Shown: positions 26,159 to 41,558, counted from the stretch's first letter. The stretch is 49,231 nt of DNA from Streptomyces olivaceus (GCF_000721235.1 NZ_JOFH01000040.1:1-49231), one strand, 5' to 3'. Made by a program: numbers and translations. The notes: generated by a model not told the origin, from the letters alone.

Positions 26159-28285
26159 TTACTCGCCCTTGGCCTTCGCGATGATCTCCTCGGCGACGTT
26201 CCGGGGAACCTCGGCGTAGGAGTCGAACTGCATCGAGTAGCTTGCGCGACCCGACGTCTTGCTGCGGAGGTCTCCGACGTAGCCGAACATCTCCGACAGC
26301 GGCACGAGGCCCTTCACGACGCGGGCACCCATCCGCTCCTCCATGGCCTGGATCTGGCCACGGCGGGAGTTGATGTCACCGATGACGTCACCCATGTAGT
26401 CCTCGGGCGTGGTGACCTCGACGGCCATCATCGGCTCCAGGAGCACGGGGGAAGCCTTGCGCGCGGCCTCCTTGAAGGCCTGCGAACCGGCGATCTTGAA
26501 GGCGAGCTCGGAGGAGTCGACCTCGTGGTAGCCACCGTCGATGAGCGTGACGCGGACGCCCGTCATCTCGTAGCCGGCCAGGATGCCGAACTGCATGGCC
26601 TCCTGGGCACCGGCGTCCACCGAAGGGATGTACTCCTTCGGGATGCGGCCGCCGGTCACCTTGTTCACGAACTCGTACGACGCGTCGCCGCCGGTGATCG
26701 GCTCGATCGCGATCTGCACCTTGGCGAACTGACCGGTACCACCGGTCTGCTTCTTGTGGGTGTAGTCCACGCGCTCGACGGTCTTGCGGATCGTCTCACG
26801 GTAGGCGACCTGCGGCTTGCCGACGTTGGCCTCGACCTTGAACTCGCGCTTCATCCGGTCGACGAACACCTCGAGGTGCAGTTCGCCCATACCGCCGATG
26901 ATGGTCTGGCCGGTCTCCTCGTCCGAGTGCACCTGGAAGGAGGGGTCCTCCTCGGCCAGGCGCTGGATCGCGACGCCGAGCTTCTCCTGGTCGCCCTTCG
27001 ACTTGGGCTCGATGGCGACCTCGATGACCGGCGCCGGGAAGTCCATGGACTCCAGGATGACCGGGTTCTTGTCGTCGGACAGCGTCTCACCGGTGGTGGT
27101 CTGCTTCAGGCCCATGACGGCGACGATGTCACCGGCGCCCGCCGACTCGATCTCCTCACGCTTGTTGGCGTGCATGCGGTAGATCTTGCCGATGCGCTCC
27201 TTGCGGCCCTTGACCGAGTTCAGCACCGCGGTGCCGGAGATCAGGCGGCCGGAGTACACCCGGAGGAAGGTGAGCTTGCCGAGGTGCGGGTCGCTCATGA
27301 TCTTGAACGCCAGCGCGGCCAGCGGCTCGTCCTCGGACGGCTTGCGCGTGATGACGACCTCGGGGTCCTTGACGTCCTGGCCCTCGATGGCCTCGACGTC
27401 GAGCGGGGTCGGCAGGTAGCGCACGACCGCGTCGAGCAGGGGCTGGACACCCTTGTTCTTGAACGCGGTGCCGCAGAACACCGGGGTGACCGTGGTGTCC
27501 GCCGACTTGCCGGAGGTGATGGTGACGCGGCGGATCGCGGCGTACATCTGCTCCACGGTGGGCTCCTTGCCCTCCAGGAACAGCTCCATGATCTCGTCGT
27601 CGTTCTCCGCGACGGCCTCGACCAGCTTGCCGTGCCACTCCTCGGCGGCCTCGGTGTGCGTGTCGGGGATGTCGACGGTCTCGTACATCTCGCCCTTGGC
27701 GGCGTCCGCCGACCAGACGTACGCCTTCATGCGGACCAGGTCCACGACGCCCTGGAAGTCGGCCTCGGCACCGATGGGGAGCTGCATGACGAGCGGCTGG
27801 GCGCCCAGGCGGCCCGAGATCATCTCCACGCAGCGGTGGAACTCGGCGCCGGTACGGTCCAGCTTGTTCACGAAGCAGATGCGGGGCACGCCGTAACGGT
27901 CGGCCTGACGCCACACCGTCTCGGACTGCGGCTCGACACCGGCGACACCGTCGAACACGGTCACGGCACCGTCGAGCACGCGCAGGGAGCGCTCCACCTC
28001 GACGGTGAAGTCGACGTGCCCGGGGGTGTCGATGATGTTGATCGTGTAGTCGTTGTCCTCGAGCGGCCAGTGACAGGTGGTGGCAGCGGACGTGATCGTG
28101 ATGCCACGCTCCTGCTCCTGCTCCATCCAGTCCATCGTGGCGGCGCCGTCGTGGACCTCACCGATCTTGTACGACACACCGGTGTAGAACAGGATCCGCT
28201 CGGTGGTGGTCGTCTTGCCCGCGTCGATGTGGGCCATGATCCCGATGTTGCGGACCTTGGCCAGGTCAAGTGAAGTGGTAGCCAT
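26159..28285 (-). CDS. fusA: Elongation factor G
   Basis: 708 aa. G1 [10 protein letters not shown]3 D-T-P-G-H-V-D-F and G4 N-K-L-D-R are intact; domains II-V follow to the end. It drives ribosomal translocation and, with RRF, recycling. It lies between rpsG (39 bp) and tuf. The start ATG follows a purine-rich stretch (GAGAGAAGA). Confidence 0.99.
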   Translation of the reverse strand: MATTSLDLAKVRNIGIMAHIDAGKTTTTERILFYTGVSYKIGEVHDGAATMDWMEQEQERGITITSAATTCHWPLEDNDYTINIIDTPGHVDFTVEVERSLRVLDGAVTVFDGVAGVEPQSETVWRQADRYGVPRICFVNKLDRTGAEFHRCVEMISGRLGAQPLVMQLPIGAEADFQGVVDLVRMKAYVWSADAAKGEMYETVDIPDTHTEAAEEWHGKLVEAVAENDDEIMELFLEGKEPTVEQMYAAIRRVTITSGKSADTTVTPVFCGTAFKNKGVQPLLDAVVRYLPTPLDVEAIEGQDVKDPEVVITRKPSEDEPLAALAFKIMSDPHLGKLTFLRVYSGRLISGTAVLNSVKGRKERIGKIYRMHANKREEIESAGAGDIVAVMGLKQTTTGETLSDDKNPVILESMDFPAPVIEVAIEPKSKGDQEKLGVAIQRLAEEDPSFQVHSDEETGQTIIGGMGELHLEVFVDRMKREFKVEANVGKPQVAYRETIRKTVERVDYTHKKQTGGTGQFAKVQIAIEPITGGDASYEFVNKVTGGRIPKEYIPSVDAGAQEAMQFGILAGYEMTGVRVTLIDGGYHEVDSSELAFKIAGSQAFKEAARKASPVLLEPMMAVEVTTPEDYMGDVIGDINSRRGQIQAMEERMGARVVKGLVPLSEMFGYVGDLRSKTSGRASYSMQFDSYAEVPRNVAEEIIAKAKGE

Positions 28286-28324
28286 AAGGCTTCAGTCTTC
28301 TCTCGGTCTCGATGTGGGTAGCGA

Positions 28325-28795
28325 CTACCAGCGGTAGTGCGCGAAGGCCTTGTTGGACTCGGCCATCTTGTGCGTGTCCTCGCGCTTCTTCACAGCGGCA
28401 CCCAGGCCGTTGGAGGCGTCGAGGAGCTCGTTGAGCAGACGCTCGGTCATGGTCTTCTCGCGGCGGGCGCGGGAGTAGCCGACGAGCCAGCGCAGCGCGA
28501 GGGTGTTGGCGCGACCGGGCTTGACCTCGATCGGCACCTGGTACGTCGCACCACCGACGCGGCGGGACTTGACCTCGAGGGTCGGCTTGATGTTCTCCAG
28601 CGCGCGCTTCAGCGTGATGACCGGGTCGTTGCTGGTCTTCTCACGCAGACCCTCCATGGCGCCGTAGACAATGCGCTCGGCGGTGGAGCGCTTGCCGTTC
28701 ATCAGCACCTTGTTGATGAGGGAGGTCACCAGAGGGGAACCGTAGACCGGGTCGATGATGACCGGGCGCTTCGGGGCGGGGCCCTTACGAGGCAT
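28325..28795 (-). CDS. rpsG: 30S ribosomal protein S7
   Basis: 156 aa. It has [10 protein letters not shown] at the start and [15 protein letters not shown] central in the sequence. It is a primary 16S rRNA-binding protein of the head of the 30S subunit. It begins two bases after the rpsL stop, so coupling is expected. Confidence 0.99.
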   Translation of the reverse strand: MPRKGPAPKRPVIIDPVYGSPLVTSLINKVLMNGKRSTAERIVYGAMEGLREKTSNDPVITLKRALENIKPTLEVKSRRVGGATYQVPIEVKPGRANTLALRWLVGYSRARREKTMTERLLNELLDASNGLGAAVKKREDTHKMAESNKAFAHYRW

Positions 28796-28797
28796 TT

Positions 28798-29169
28798 CTA
28801 CTTCTCCTTCTTGGCGCCGTAGCGGCTGCGGGCCTGCTTGCGGTTCTTGACACCCTGGGTGTCGAGCGAGCCGCGGATGATCTTGTAGCGAACACCGGGC
28901 AGGTCCTTCACACGGCCGCCGCGCACGAGCACGATGGAGTGCTCCTGCAGGTTGTGCCCCTCACCCGGAATGTAAGCGGTGACCTCGATCCCGCTGGTCA
29001 GACGCACACGCGCGACCTTACGCAGGGCCGAGTTCGGCTTCTTCGGGGTGGTCGTGAACACACGCGTGCAGACGCCACGACGCTGGGGCGAACCCTCGAG
29101 TGCGGGCGTCTTGTTCTTCTCGACCTTGTCCTGCCGGCCCTTGCGGACCAGCTGCTGGATCGTAGGCAC
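28798..29169 (-). CDS. rpsL: 30S ribosomal protein S12
   Basis: 123 aa from GTG 29169, with GGAGAAG upstream; this gives the usual length, whereas reading to 29220 would add 17 residues. It contains [11 protein letters not shown] and the decoding segment [12 protein letters not shown]. Lys43 and Lys88, the usual sites of streptomycin resistance, are lysine here, so the gene appears wild type for that drug. Confidence 0.99.
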   Translation of the reverse strand: MPTIQQLVRKGRQDKVEKNKTPALEGSPQRRGVCTRVFTTTPKKPNSALRKVARVRLTSGIEVTAYIPGEGHNLQEHSIVLVRGGRVKDLPGVRYKIIRGSLDTQGVKNRKQARSRYGAKKEK

Positions 29170-29363
29170 TACTTCTCCGGTTTCTGTGTGCCGAATGGTG
29201 AAGCTAACCTGGAACGTCACCGACCCACGCGGTCGGGTGTGTCGAAGCCGCGAGCCCCTGCCGCCAGGCGGAAGGAAAGCGCGGATTGCGGTGGCCGGTC
29301 ACGGCCTCCGATGCGGTTGTAGGCACGCGCGGAGGCCAGGGCACACCCCAGGCACAAGGTCTG

Positions 29364-29392
29364 AGCGTACCTATCGCATTCGCTGCGGTCAA
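29364..29392 (-). promoter_or_regulatory. Promoter of rpsL
   Basis: On the minus strand: TTGACC (29387-29392), 17-bp spacer, TACGCT (29364-29369). This is a good fit to the Streptomyces principal sigma factor. The message would have a leader of about 190 bases, which includes a CCGACC/GGTCGG hairpin near 29220. Confidence 0.75.
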
Positions 29393-29478
29393 AACAAATG
29401 GGCGAGACCGGCTCCCGCACCCGTTTCCCGCCGTTCTGCCCCGATCGACCGCGCCGCTACGCCTCTACGGGGGGGATC

Positions 29479-30552
29479 TCAGGCCCGCGGCAACGGTACG
29501 CGCGGCTCGTCCGGCTCCGGGACGTGCGCCGTGCCCTTCGTGACCGCCGCGCCCTCCGTACCCGCTGTGTCCGCTGTGTCCGCTGTACTCGCCGTGTCCG
29601 CCGTGTCCGCGCGGACGAAGTACGTCGGCCGGTTCTGCACCGCCGTGTAGATGCGCCCGACGTACTCGCCGAGCAGGCCGACGCAGATCAGCTGCACGGC
29701 ACCGATGAAGACCACGCCGGTGAACAGCGAGGTCCAGCCGGGGACGGTGCGGCCCAGCGCGAAGGCGGTCAGCGTGTAGACCAGCAGCATCAGGCAGACC
29801 ACGAAGGCGCCGGCGCCCAGCCAGGTGGCGATGCGCAGCGGGGCCGCGGAGAACCCGGTGACGCTGTCGACCGCGAGCCGGATCATCCGGCCCAGCGGGT
29901 ACTTGGTGCGGCCCGCCGGGCGCGGAGCGCGCTCGTACCGCACCTCCCCGCTGGGGAACCCGAGCCACGGCACCAGCAGCCGGTACACCCGCTGCTGGTC
30001 GGGCAGGGCCTTCAGGGCGTCCACGGCGGCCCGGCTGAGCAGCCGGAAGTCCCCCGCCTGGGCCGGGACCGACGGACCCGCCAGGCGCCGCATGAGGCGG
30101 TAGTAGACGCCCGCGGACCACCGCTTGAACCCGGAGTCGCTGCTGCGGTCGGCGCGCACGCCGTAGACGATGTCGAGCCCCTCCGCGCGGGCCAGCGCCA
30201 GCATGTCGGGGATCTTCTCCGGCGGGTCCTGGAGGTCGGCGTCCAGGCTCACCACGTACGCGCCGCGCGCCCGGTCCAGGCCCGCGGTGAGGGCCGCCTG
30301 GTGGCCGGAGTTGCGCCGCAGCGCCACCACCCGCAGCTCCGGCCAGCCCAGCCGGAAGGCGGCGAGCAGCTCCGCCGTGCGGTCGCCGCTGCCGTCGTCC
30401 ACCGCCACGACCTCGTGGGGGACGCCCAGCTCCGCCAGGACCGGGCGGACTCGGCTGACCAGCGCGGGCAGGACGTCCTCTTCGTTGAACATCGGGATGA
30501 CGACCGACAACACGACCGGTTCGTGCCGCTCCGCGTCCCGCTCCTCCGGCAC
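29479..30552 (-). CDS. Family 2 glycosyltransferase (polyprenyl-phosphate sugar transferase)
   Basis: 357 aa from GTG 30552 with GGGGAGG near. The GT-A domain shows V-V-I-P-M-F-N-E-E, V-D-D-G-S-x-D-R-T and D-A-D-L-Q-D-P-P (metal-binding DxD). It is followed by two C-terminal membrane helices, as in DPM1/GtrB-like enzymes that make undecaprenyl-phosphate-linked sugars. The last 45 residues are a low-complexity tail rich in A-D-T repeats. It is divergent from the PIG-V-like gene, which could use its lipid-linked sugar. Confidence 0.92.
   Translation of the reverse strand: MPEERDAERHEPVVLSVVIPMFNEEDVLPALVSRVRPVLAELGVPHEVVAVDDGSGDRTAELLAAFRLGWPELRVVALRRNSGHQAALTAGLDRARGAYVVSLDADLQDPPEKIPDMLALARAEGLDIVYGVRADRSSDSGFKRWSAGVYYRLMRRLAGPSVPAQAGDFRLLSRAAVDALKALPDQQRVYRLLVPWLGFPSGEVRYERAPRPAGRTKYPLGRMIRLAVDSVTGFSAAPLRIATWLGAGAFVVCLMLLVYTLTAFALGRTVPGWTSLFTGVVFIGAVQLICVGLLGEYVGRIYTAVQNRPTYFVRADTADTASTADTADTAGTEGAAVTKGTAHVPEPDEPRVPLPRA
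29562..29606 (-). repeat. Nine-base tandem repeat in the glycosyltransferase tail
   Basis: Five copies of CCGCTGTGT or close variants, encoding repeated Ala-Asp-Thr. Because the unit is nine bases, changes in copy number would keep the frame. Confidence 0.75.
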
Positions 30553-30653
30553 CGCGCCTCCCCTCCCCGTGACCTTGAGTACAGATGTGCGACTCTTGTG
30601 CGATCTTATGGCAGCGCTGGACGCGTGAGGGTGGCCCGAGGGGGATGACAGCC

Positions 30654-31949
30654 ATGGAAACGGCTGCCGGCGACACGATGACCGACGGGCCGACCGGCAC
30701 GGCGGACGAGGGGCCGGGCGACCGCCCGGACCGCTCCTGGCGGACCTGGCCCCCGGCCCTGCCGCCCGGCGCCCGGCCCTACCTGAACCCGCTGCTCCTC
30801 TACGGTGTCACGAAACTCGTCGGCCTCGGCGTCTTCGCCGCCCTGCTCACCTACGCCGGGGACTTCCGCGAGAAGAACCCGCGCTTCGGCGGCGGCGCCC
30901 ACTGGTGGGACGTCCTGGGCACCTGGGACGGCTGGTGGTACCTCCAGGTCGCCGAGCACGGCTACCACCCCACCCCGCTGATCCCTCTCGAACCCGGCGG
31001 CCTCTTCACCGTCCAGCAGAACTCGGTCGCGTTCTTCCCGCTCTACCCGGCCCTGATCCGCATGGTCTCGGAGACCACCGGCCTCGGCCTGTACGGCTCC
31101 GGGATCCTGGTCTCCGTCGTGTCGTCCTTCGTGGCCGCGGCCGGCATCTACGCCGTGGTCTCGCTGCTCGCGGGCGCCCGGGCCGGCACGGTCGCCGCCG
31201 GGCTGTGGGCGGTGGCGCCGGGCGCGGGCGTCGAGTGGGCCGTCTACTCCGAGTCGCTGTTCGTCGCCCTCGCCGCCTGGACCTGCTACGCCGTGATGAC
31301 CCGGCGCTGGCTGACCGCCGGGCTCCTCGCCTTCACCGCCGGCCTGAACCGCCCCACCTCCGCCGTCCTCATAGGCGCCGTGGGCCTGGCCGCGCTGGTC
31401 GCGCTGGCCCGTCCCGCGACCCGGCGCGAGCACGGCGTACGCGGCCCGGTGTACGCCATGGTCGTCGCGCCGCTCGGCCTGCTCCTCTACGTCGCCTGGG
31501 TCGGCTGGAGCAGCGGCGAGGCCATGGCGTACTTCAGGCTCCAGCGCGAGGGCTGGGCGCACTACTTCGACTTCGGCGCCTACACCTGGGACGTGCTGCG
31601 CAACCTCGCGGTGGGCCGCGGCGACTACCCCTTCGCCTTCTCCACGCCGGACCTGCTCTCCCTCCTCCTGGTGCTGGCGCTGCCCTTCCTCCTCGCCCTG
31701 ATGCTGCGCAGGAGGCCGCCGCTGGTGCTCGTCGCGTACACCCTGGCGACGATCGTCACGGTGCTGGGCACCCAGCAGATGTTCGGCAACACCATGCGCT
31801 ACCTGCTGCCCGTCTTCCCCCTCCTGCTCGCCCCGGCCGCGGCCCTGGCCCGCCAGAAGCTGCCCGCCCTCGCGGTCTTCTTCACCACGGCGGCACTCGC
31901 CTCCGGCTGGTACGCCCACTACGTCATCTTCGAGCTGGGCGTGCCGTAG
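30654..31949 (+). CDS. PIG-V-like mannosyltransferase family membrane protein
   Basis: 431 aa from ATG 30654, which has GAGGGGG nine bases upstream, better than the ATG at 30645. Membrane helices span most of the protein. The loop W-D-G-W-W-Y-L-Q-V-A-E-H-G-Y is the signature of GPI mannosyltransferase 2 (PIG-V) relatives; F-F-P-L-Y-P and L-N-R-P-T-S follow. It probably transfers sugar from a polyprenyl-phosphate donor to an envelope acceptor. It is divergent from the GT2 gene. Confidence 0.9.
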   Translation: METAAGDTMTDGPTGTADEGPGDRPDRSWRTWPPALPPGARPYLNPLLLYGVTKLVGLGVFAALLTYAGDFREKNPRFGGGAHWWDVLGTWDGWWYLQVAEHGYHPTPLIPLEPGGLFTVQQNSVAFFPLYPALIRMVSETTGLGLYGSGILVSVVSSFVAAAGIYAVVSLLAGARAGTVAAGLWAVAPGAGVEWAVYSESLFVALAAWTCYAVMTRRWLTAGLLAFTAGLNRPTSAVLIGAVGLAALVALARPATRREHGVRGPVYAMVVAPLGLLLYVAWVGWSSGEAMAYFRLQREGWAHYFDFGAYTWDVLRNLAVGRGDYPFAFSTPDLLSLLLVLALPFLLALMLRRRPPLVLVAYTLATIVTVLGTQQMFGNTMRYLLPVFPLLLAPAAALARQKLPALAVFFTTAALASGWYAHYVIFELGVP

Positions 31950-32050
31950 CCGACCGGCGGCAGCGGGATCAGACCGGCCGCCGCACCGGACTCGGCCGGC
32001 AGCGCCCTGGCGGCGCGCCCCTGTCCGCAGGACCCCCGGCCCCGCATGCC

Positions 32051-32086
32051 GAAGGGCGGCCACCCCGCGTGGGGTGGCCGCCCTTC
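32051..32086. terminator. Bidirectional terminator between PIG-V-like gene and rpoC
   Basis: Arms GAAGGGCGGCCACCCC and GGGGTGGCCGCCCTTC with loop GCGT, between the convergent genes. It serves both strands. Confidence 0.92.
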
Positions 32087-32131
32087 GTTCAAGCTGCCCG
32101 ACTACGAGCTGCCCGTCTCCGGGCTGCCCGC

Positions 32132-36031
<3,900 letters not shown>

Positions 36032-36090
36032 TATGCGTCAATCCCTCTCAGGGTTGTAAGTCTGTGGTCTGAAACGGGGGTCGCGGGATC

Positions 36091-36119
36091 GGCGGGGCCT
36101 TCGGGCGGAAGGCCCCGCC
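36091..36119 (-). terminator. Hairpin between rpoB and rpoC
   Basis: Arms GGCGGGGCCTT and AAGGCCCCGCC with a seven-base loop, only nine bases past the rpoB stop. As the genes are co-transcribed in other bacteria, it may set the level of rpoC, or mark a processing site. Confidence 0.6.
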
Positions 36120-36128
36120 TGACTCCCG

Positions 36129-39100
36129 TCAGACCTCTTCGACGCTGCTCGGCTCGCGCCGGGACAGGTCGATGCCGAGCTCCTCCGCCGCGCGGAAGAC
36201 GTCCTCGTCGGTGTCACGCATCTCGATGGACATGCCGTCCGAGGACAGCACCTCCACGTTGAGGCACAGGGACTGCATCTCCTTGATGAGCACCTTGAAG
36301 GACTCGGGGATGCCGGGCTCAGGGATGTTCTCGCCCTTGACGATGGCCTCGTAGACCTTCACGCGGCCGGTCACGTCGTCGGACTTGATGGTCAGCAGCT
36401 CCTGGAGGGCGTACGCGGCGCCGTACGCCTCCAGCGCCCACACCTCCATCTCACCGAAGCGCTGGCCGCCGAACTGGGCCTTACCACCCAGCGGCTGCTG
36501 GGTGATCATCGAGTACGGGCCGGTCGACCGGGCGTGCAGCTTGTCGTCGACCAGGTGGTGGAGCTTGAGGATGTACATGTACCCGACCGAGATCGGGTCC
36601 GGGAACGGCTCACCGCTGCGGCCGTCGAACAGCCGCGCCTTGCCGGACGGGAGCACCATGCGCTCGCCGTCGCGGTTCGGGATGGTGTGCTGGAGCAGGC
36701 CGGCCAGCTCGTCCTCGCGCGCACCGTCGAAGACCGGGGTGGCGACGTTGGTGCCGGGCTCGACCTTGTCGGCGCCGATGCCCTGGAGGCGCTGCGCCCA
36801 CTCCTCCGCGAGGCCGGAGACGTCCCAGCCGCGGCTGGCGAGCCAGCCGAGGTGGATCTCCAGGACCTGTCCCGGGTTCATGCGGGACGGGACACCCAGC
36901 GGGTTCAGGATGATGTCGACGGGCGTGCCGTCCTCCAGGAACGGCATGTCCTCGATCGGGTTGATCTTGGAGATGACGCCCTTGTTGCCGTGGCGGCCGG
37001 CGAGCTTGTCACCGTCGGTGATCTTGCGCTTCTGCGCCACGTACACGCGCACCAGCTGGTTGACACCGGGGGGAAGCTCGTCGCCCTCCTCGCGGTCGAA
37101 GACGCGGACGCCGATGACCTTGCCGATCTCGCCGTGCGGCACCTTCAGGGAGGTGTCGCGCACCTCGCGCGCCTTCTCGCCGAAGATCGCGCGGAGCAGG
37201 CGCTCCTCGGGGGTCAGCTCGGTCTCGCCCTTGGGCGTGACCTTGCCGACGAGGATGTCGCCGGCGACGACCTCGGCACCGATGCGGATGATGCCGCGCT
37301 CGTCGAGGTCGGCGAGGACCTCCTCGGAGACGTTCGGGATGTCCCGGGTGATCTCCTCGGGGCCGAGCTTGGTGTCACGGGCGTCGACCTCGTGCTCCTC
37401 GATGTGGATCGAGGAGAGGACGTCGTCCTGCACGAGGCGCTGCGACAGGATGATCGCGTCCTCGTAGTTGTGGCCCTCCCACGGCATGAACGCGACCAGC
37501 AGGTTCTTGCCGAGCGCCATCTCGCCGTTCTCGGTGGCCGGGCCGTCGGCCAGGACCTGGCCCTCGATGACCCGGTCGCCCTCGGCGACGATGACCTTCT
37601 GGTTGACCGAGGTGCCCTGGTTGGACCGGGAGAACTTGGCCAGGCGGTACGTGATGTACGTGCCGTCGTCGTTGGTGGTGGTGATGTAGTCCGCGGAGAC
37701 CTCCTGGACCACACCCGGCTTCTCGGCCTTGACCACGTCGCCGGCGTCGGCGGCGGAGCGGTACTCCATGCCGGTGCCGACCAGCGGGGACTCGCTCTTG
37801 ATGAGCGGCACCGCCTGGCGCATCATGTTCGCGCCCATGAGGGCACGGTTGGCGTCGTCGTGCTCCAGGAACGGGATCATCGCGGTCGCGACCGACACCA
37901 TCTGGCGCGGCGAGACGTCCATGTAGTCGACGTCGTCACCGGGGACGTAGTCGACCTCCCCGCCACGGCGGCGGACCAGGACGCGGGCCTCGGCGAACCG
38001 CAGGTCGTCGTTGAGCGTGGCGTTGGCCTGCGCGATGACGAAGCGGTCCTCCTCGTCGGCGGTCAGGTAGTCCACGTCGTCCGTGACCTGGCCCTCGACG
38101 ACCTTGCGGTAGGGCGTCTCGATGAAGCCGAACGGGTTGATCCGGCCGTACGAGGCGAGCGAGCCGATCAGACCGATGTTCGGGCCTTCGGGCGTCTCGA
38201 TCGGGCACATGCGGCCGTAGTGCGACGGGTGCACGTCGCGGACCTCGAAGCCGGCCCGCTCACGGGAGAGACCACCCGGGCCGAGGGCGTTCAGACGACG
38301 CTTGTGCGTCAGCCCCGACAGCGGGTTGTTCTGGTCCATGAACTGGGACAGCTGGCTGGTGCCGAAGAACTCCTTGATGGAGGCGACGACCGGCCGGATG
38401 TTGATCAGGGTCTGCGGCGTGATCGCCTCGACGTCCTGGGTGGTCATGCGCTCGCGCACGACGCGCTCCATACGGGCGAGACCCGTGCGGACCTGGTTCT
38501 GGATCAGCTCGCCGACGTTGCGGATGCGGCGGTTGCCGAAGTGGTCGATGTCGTCGGTCTCGACGACGATCTCCCGGCCCGACTCGCCGACCGTCTCGGT
38601 CTCACCGGCGTGCAGCTTCACCAGGTACTTGATGGTGGCGATGATGTCGTCGCTGGTGAGCACGCCGGCGTCCAGCGGCTCTTCGGCGCCGAGCTTCTTG
38701 TTCACCTTGTAGCGGCCGACCTTGGCGAGGTCGTAGCGCTTCGGGTTGAAGTAGAGGTTCTCGAGAAGCGTCTGCGCCGCCTCGCGCGTGGGGGGCTCAC
38801 CCGGACGCAGCTTGCGGTAGATGTCGAGCAGCGCGTCGTCCTGGCCCTGGGTGTGGTCCTTCTCCAGGGTGGCGCGCATGGACTCGTACTCGCCGAACTC
38901 CTCCAGGATCTGCTCGGTCGTCCAACCGAGGGCCTTGAGGAGGACGGTCACGGACTGCTTGCGCTTGCGGTCGATGCGCACACCGACCATGTCGCGCTTG
39001 TCGATCTCCATCTCCAGCCAGGCACCCCGGGACGGGATGATCTTGGCCGAGAAGATGTCCTTGTCGGACGTCTTGTCGATGGAGGAGTCGAAGTAGACGC

Positions 39101-39614
39101 CCGGCGAACGGACCAGCTGCGACACGACGACACGCTCGGTGCCGTTGATGACGAAGGTGCCCTTGTTGGTCATGAGCGGGAAGTCGCCCATGAAGACCGT
39201 CTGGGACTTGATCTCGCCGGTCTCGTTGTTGGTGAACTCGGCGGTGACGAAGAGCGGGGCCGCGTACGTGAAGTCGCGGTCCTTGCACTCGTCGATGCTG
39301 TTCTTCGGGGGCTCGAAGCGGTGGTCGCGGAAGGTCAGCGACATCGACCCGGAGAAGTCCTCGATCGGGGAGATCTCCTCGAAGATCTCCTCCAGACCGG
39401 ACTTGGTGGGGACGTCCTGACCTGACTCCAGAGCCGACTCGACGCGAGCCTTCCAGGCGTCGTTGCCGAGCAGCCAGTCGAAGCTCTCGGTCTGCAGCGC
39501 GAGGAGGTTCGGAACCTCGAGGGGCTCCCTGATCTTTGCAAAGGAGATGCGCAGCGGGGCGGTGCTGGCAGCGTTGTTCGTATTCGCGGTCGAGGCATTG
39601 CGCGAGGCGGCCAA
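36129..39614 (-). CDS. rpoB: RNA polymerase beta subunit
   Basis: 1161 aa from TTG 39614, with GAAGGA upstream; this matches the length known for streptomycetes and the start ([10 protein letters not shown]). The frame is open for 20 more codons, which I exclude. It holds the rifampicin pocket [13 protein letters not shown], with His437 retained, followed by R-R-L-N-A-L-G, where Asn442 lies at the site of E. coli Ser531. The protein ends [11 protein letters not shown]. It has its own promoter. Confidence 0.99.
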   Translation of the reverse strand: MAASRNASTANTNNAASTAPLRISFAKIREPLEVPNLLALQTESFDWLLGNDAWKARVESALESGQDVPTKSGLEEIFEEISPIEDFSGSMSLTFRDHRFEPPKNSIDECKDRDFTYAAPLFVTAEFTNNETGEIKSQTVFMGDFPLMTNKGTFVINGTERVVVSQLVRSPGVYFDSSIDKTSDKDIFSAKIIPSRGAWLEMEIDKRDMVGVRIDRKRKQSVTVLLKALGWTTEQILEEFGEYESMRATLEKDHTQGQDDALLDIYRKLRPGEPPTREAAQTLLENLYFNPKRYDLAKVGRYKVNKKLGAEEPLDAGVLTSDDIIATIKYLVKLHAGETETVGESGREIVVETDDIDHFGNRRIRNVGELIQNQVRTGLARMERVVRERMTTQDVEAITPQTLINIRPVVASIKEFFGTSQLSQFMDQNNPLSGLTHKRRLNALGPGGLSRERAGFEVRDVHPSHYGRMCPIETPEGPNIGLIGSLASYGRINPFGFIETPYRKVVEGQVTDDVDYLTADEEDRFVIAQANATLNDDLRFAEARVLVRRRGGEVDYVPGDDVDYMDVSPRQMVSVATAMIPFLEHDDANRALMGANMMRQAVPLIKSESPLVGTGMEYRSAADAGDVVKAEKPGVVQEVSADYITTTNDDGTYITYRLAKFSRSNQGTSVNQKVIVAEGDRVIEGQVLADGPATENGEMALGKNLLVAFMPWEGHNYEDAIILSQRLVQDDVLSSIHIEEHEVDARDTKLGPEEITRDIPNVSEEVLADLDERGIIRIGAEVVAGDILVGKVTPKGETELTPEERLLRAIFGEKAREVRDTSLKVPHGEIGKVIGVRVFDREEGDELPPGVNQLVRVYVAQKRKITDGDKLAGRHGNKGVISKINPIEDMPFLEDGTPVDIILNPLGVPSRMNPGQVLEIHLGWLASRGWDVSGLAEEWAQRLQGIGADKVEPGTNVATPVFDGAREDELAGLLQHTIPNRDGERMVLPSGKARLFDGRSGEPFPDPISVGYMYILKLHHLVDDKLHARSTGPYSMITQQPLGGKAQFGGQRFGEMEVWALEAYGAAYALQELLTIKSDDVTGRVKVYEAIVKGENIPEPGIPESFKVLIKEMQSLCLNVEVLSSDGMSIEMRDTDEDVFRAAEELGIDLSRREPSSVEEV

Positions 39615-39798
39615 GAGGGGGTCCTTCCGAGGGCTCGGACTCACTACGCGCGTACCGGCCCCTCTTCCGTGCACGAAGACAGGGGGTGCCTGATGTGGCT
39701 AAAGAGCCAGGTCAGGCATGCTCTGGTCGTCAGTGCTCGGGCGAGGGCAGACCCCTGGTGACGGGCAGGGGGCAGCTAACAGGCAGCGCAAAGGGTCA

Positions 39799-39827
39799 GT
39801 GTAGCCACTTGGCACACTGATGTCCAG
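39799..39827 (-). promoter_or_regulatory. Promoter of rpoB
   Basis: On the minus strand: TGGACA (39822-39827), 17 bp, TACACT (39799-39804). The leader would be about 180 bases. No gene lies between here and the rplL terminator (40118-40155), so rpoBC can be transcribed independently of rplJL. Confidence 0.75.
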
Positions 39828-40117
39828 TGCGGTTCTCGGGGACCGTGTTCACTCCTCGTTGTTCTCACCACCTGTGCGGCAAGGCCTCGCCCTCAACGCA
39901 CCCAGATACTGCCCTCTTCGCCGTCGATCCATGCCTCGGATTCGGATCCTTTGACGACGCCCTGAGAATTGCGCGCTGCGTGCGGTTCGTCAAGGCCCCC
40001 CTTGGCCCGAACCGGTTGCCTCCAGCGGCTCTCAGGGCCCCGGAGACGGCACGACGAAGATCACCATACTCTTCACCGTCACGCGTGCAAGGCAGCCGCC
40101 GCCGGACCCCGGATACG

Positions 40118-40155
40118 CCGAAGAGCGACCACCCGGATGGATGATCGCTCTTCGG
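40118..40155 (-). terminator. Hairpin after rplL
   Basis: Arms CCGAAGAGCGA and TCGCTCTTCGG with a 16-base loop, 48 bases past the rplL stop. It probably ends or attenuates the rplJL transcript before rpoB. Confidence 0.7.
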
Positions 40156-40202
40156 TGCTACGGCGTTACAGACCCTGACGGATCCGTGGGGCCGGTGCGG
40201 TC

Positions 40203-40592
40203 TTACTTGACCTCGACGGAGGCGCCGGCGCCCTCGAGGGACTCCTTGGCCTTCTCCGCGGCGTCCTTGGCGACCTTCTCGAGGACGGGCTTCGGGGCGC
40301 CGTCCACGAGGTCCTTGGCCTCCTTCAGACCCAGGGAGGTCAGCTCGCGCACGACCTTGATGACCTGGATCTTCTTGTCGCCGGCGCCGGTGAGGACGAC
40401 GTCGAACTCGTCCTGCTCCTCGGCGGCCTCGGCGGCGGCGCCACCAGCGGCACCACCGGCGACGACGACCGGCGCGGCAGCGGCGGCGGTGACGTCGAAC
40501 TTCTCCTCGAAGGCCTTCACGAACTCGGAGAGCTCGATGAGGGTCATGTCCTCGAACTGGGCGAGCAGGTCGTCCTGGCTGAGCTTCGCCAT
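40203..40592 (-). CDS. rplL: 50S ribosomal protein L7/L12
   Basis: 129 aa. It has an N-terminal dimerisation helix region, the Ala/Gly hinge ([13 protein letters not shown]), and the C-terminal factor-binding domain with K-I-Q-V-I-K-V-V-R and [10 protein letters not shown]. It forms the ribosomal stalk with L10. GGAAGGA precedes the ATG. Confidence 0.99.
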   Translation of the reverse strand: MAKLSQDDLLAQFEDMTLIELSEFVKAFEEKFDVTAAAAAPVVVAGGAAGGAAAEAAEEQDEFDVVLTGAGDKKIQVIKVVRELTSLGLKEAKDLVDGAPKPVLEKVAKDAAEKAKESLEGAGASVEVK

Positions 40593-40710
40593 GATGGCGG
40601 TCCTTCCACTAATTCGGCAGGTGCCGGATGTACGGGGTGAGGCGGGCGTACGTCGGGCCCGCTGCGATCCGTGCCGCGCTCAGGCGGCCCGGATCAGAAA
40701 GCGAGCCGAA

Positions 40711-41241
40711 TTACTCGGCACCGCCCTGCTCGTCCTGCTTGGCACGGAGCGCGTCCAGGGTGCGGACGAGCTTCGACGGCAGCGCCTGGAAGACAGAGGC
40801 AGCCTGCGACTGCTTGCCCTTCATGGCACCGGCCAGCTTGGAGAGCAGAACCTCGCGGGACTCGAGGTCCGCAAGCTTCTTGATCTCGTCGGCGGACATC
40901 GCCTTGCCGTCAAGGACGCCGCCCTTGATGACGAGATTCGGGTTGTCCTTGGCGAAGTCGCGCAGACCCTTCGCCGACTCCACCGGGTCACCGGTGACGA
41001 AGGCGACGGCCGTCGGACCAGCGAAGAGCTGGTCGTCGAGCGTGATCCCGGCCTCGTTGGCCGCAATCTTGGTCAGCGTGTTCTTCACCACGGCGTACTG
41101 GGCGTTCTCACCGAGCGACCGGCGCAGCGTCTTGAGCTGCGCCACGGTGAGACCGCGGTACTCGGTCAGCACGGCGGCGTTGGAGCTGCGGAACTTGTCC
41201 GTCAGCTCGGTAACCGCGGCAGCCTTCTCGGGCGTTGCCAT
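40711..41241 (-). CDS. rplJ: 50S ribosomal protein L10
   Basis: 176 aa from ATG 41241, the usual length. The N-terminal rRNA-binding part ([26 protein letters not shown]) is followed by the helical tail for L7/L12 dimers. A leader of about 250 bases precedes it and in other bacteria is the target of autogenous control by L10-L12. Confidence 0.99.
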   Translation of the reverse strand: MATPEKAAAVTELTDKFRSSNAAVLTEYRGLTVAQLKTLRRSLGENAQYAVVKNTLTKIAANEAGITLDDQLFAGPTAVAFVTGDPVESAKGLRDFAKDNPNLVIKGGVLDGKAMSADEIKKLADLESREVLLSKLAGAMKGKQSQAASVFQALPSKLVRTLDALRAKQDEQGGAE

Positions 41242-41486
41242 AGAGCCTCGGCCTCCTTCCGGGTGATTCGGACCGCGCGGACCCGAAGGAGGACTGGGGC
41301 AAACGAAACGCCCCGGCGCAGGCGCACGGGGCGTGGCTCGACCATTCGCCACCCGCACGGGGCGGGGACTTCCGGGAGCTCATCCACAGTCACCTGCGCG
41401 GGTCGTCCGCAGTTCAGCGGATCCTTCGGCCACCGTGCCCTCTTTCGAACACACGGCAACGACCAGCGGTCTTTGGCTTCTGTGGA

Positions 41487-41516
41487 AGCGTACGGGACCG
41501 GGGCAGTGTCAAGCAA
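41487..41516 (-). promoter_or_regulatory. Likely promoter of rplJ
   Basis: On the minus strand TACGCT (41487-41492) is preceded by TTGACA with a 14-bp gap, or by TTGCTT (41511-41516) with 18 bp. The same -10 is used before rpsL. The -35 is therefore ambiguous. Confidence 0.5.
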
Positions 41517-41558
41517 ATCCGCTCTCACGGCGACCCGGCGGGGTGAACGGCGGGGGTG

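Noticed and set aside
26126..28273. Plus-strand open frame of 715 codons
   Set aside because: Antisense to fusA with low-complexity composition.
36534..39425. Plus-strand open frame of 963 codons
   Set aside because: Antisense to rpoB; no ribosome binding site and Val/Asp/Leu/Arg-rich sequence with no domain.
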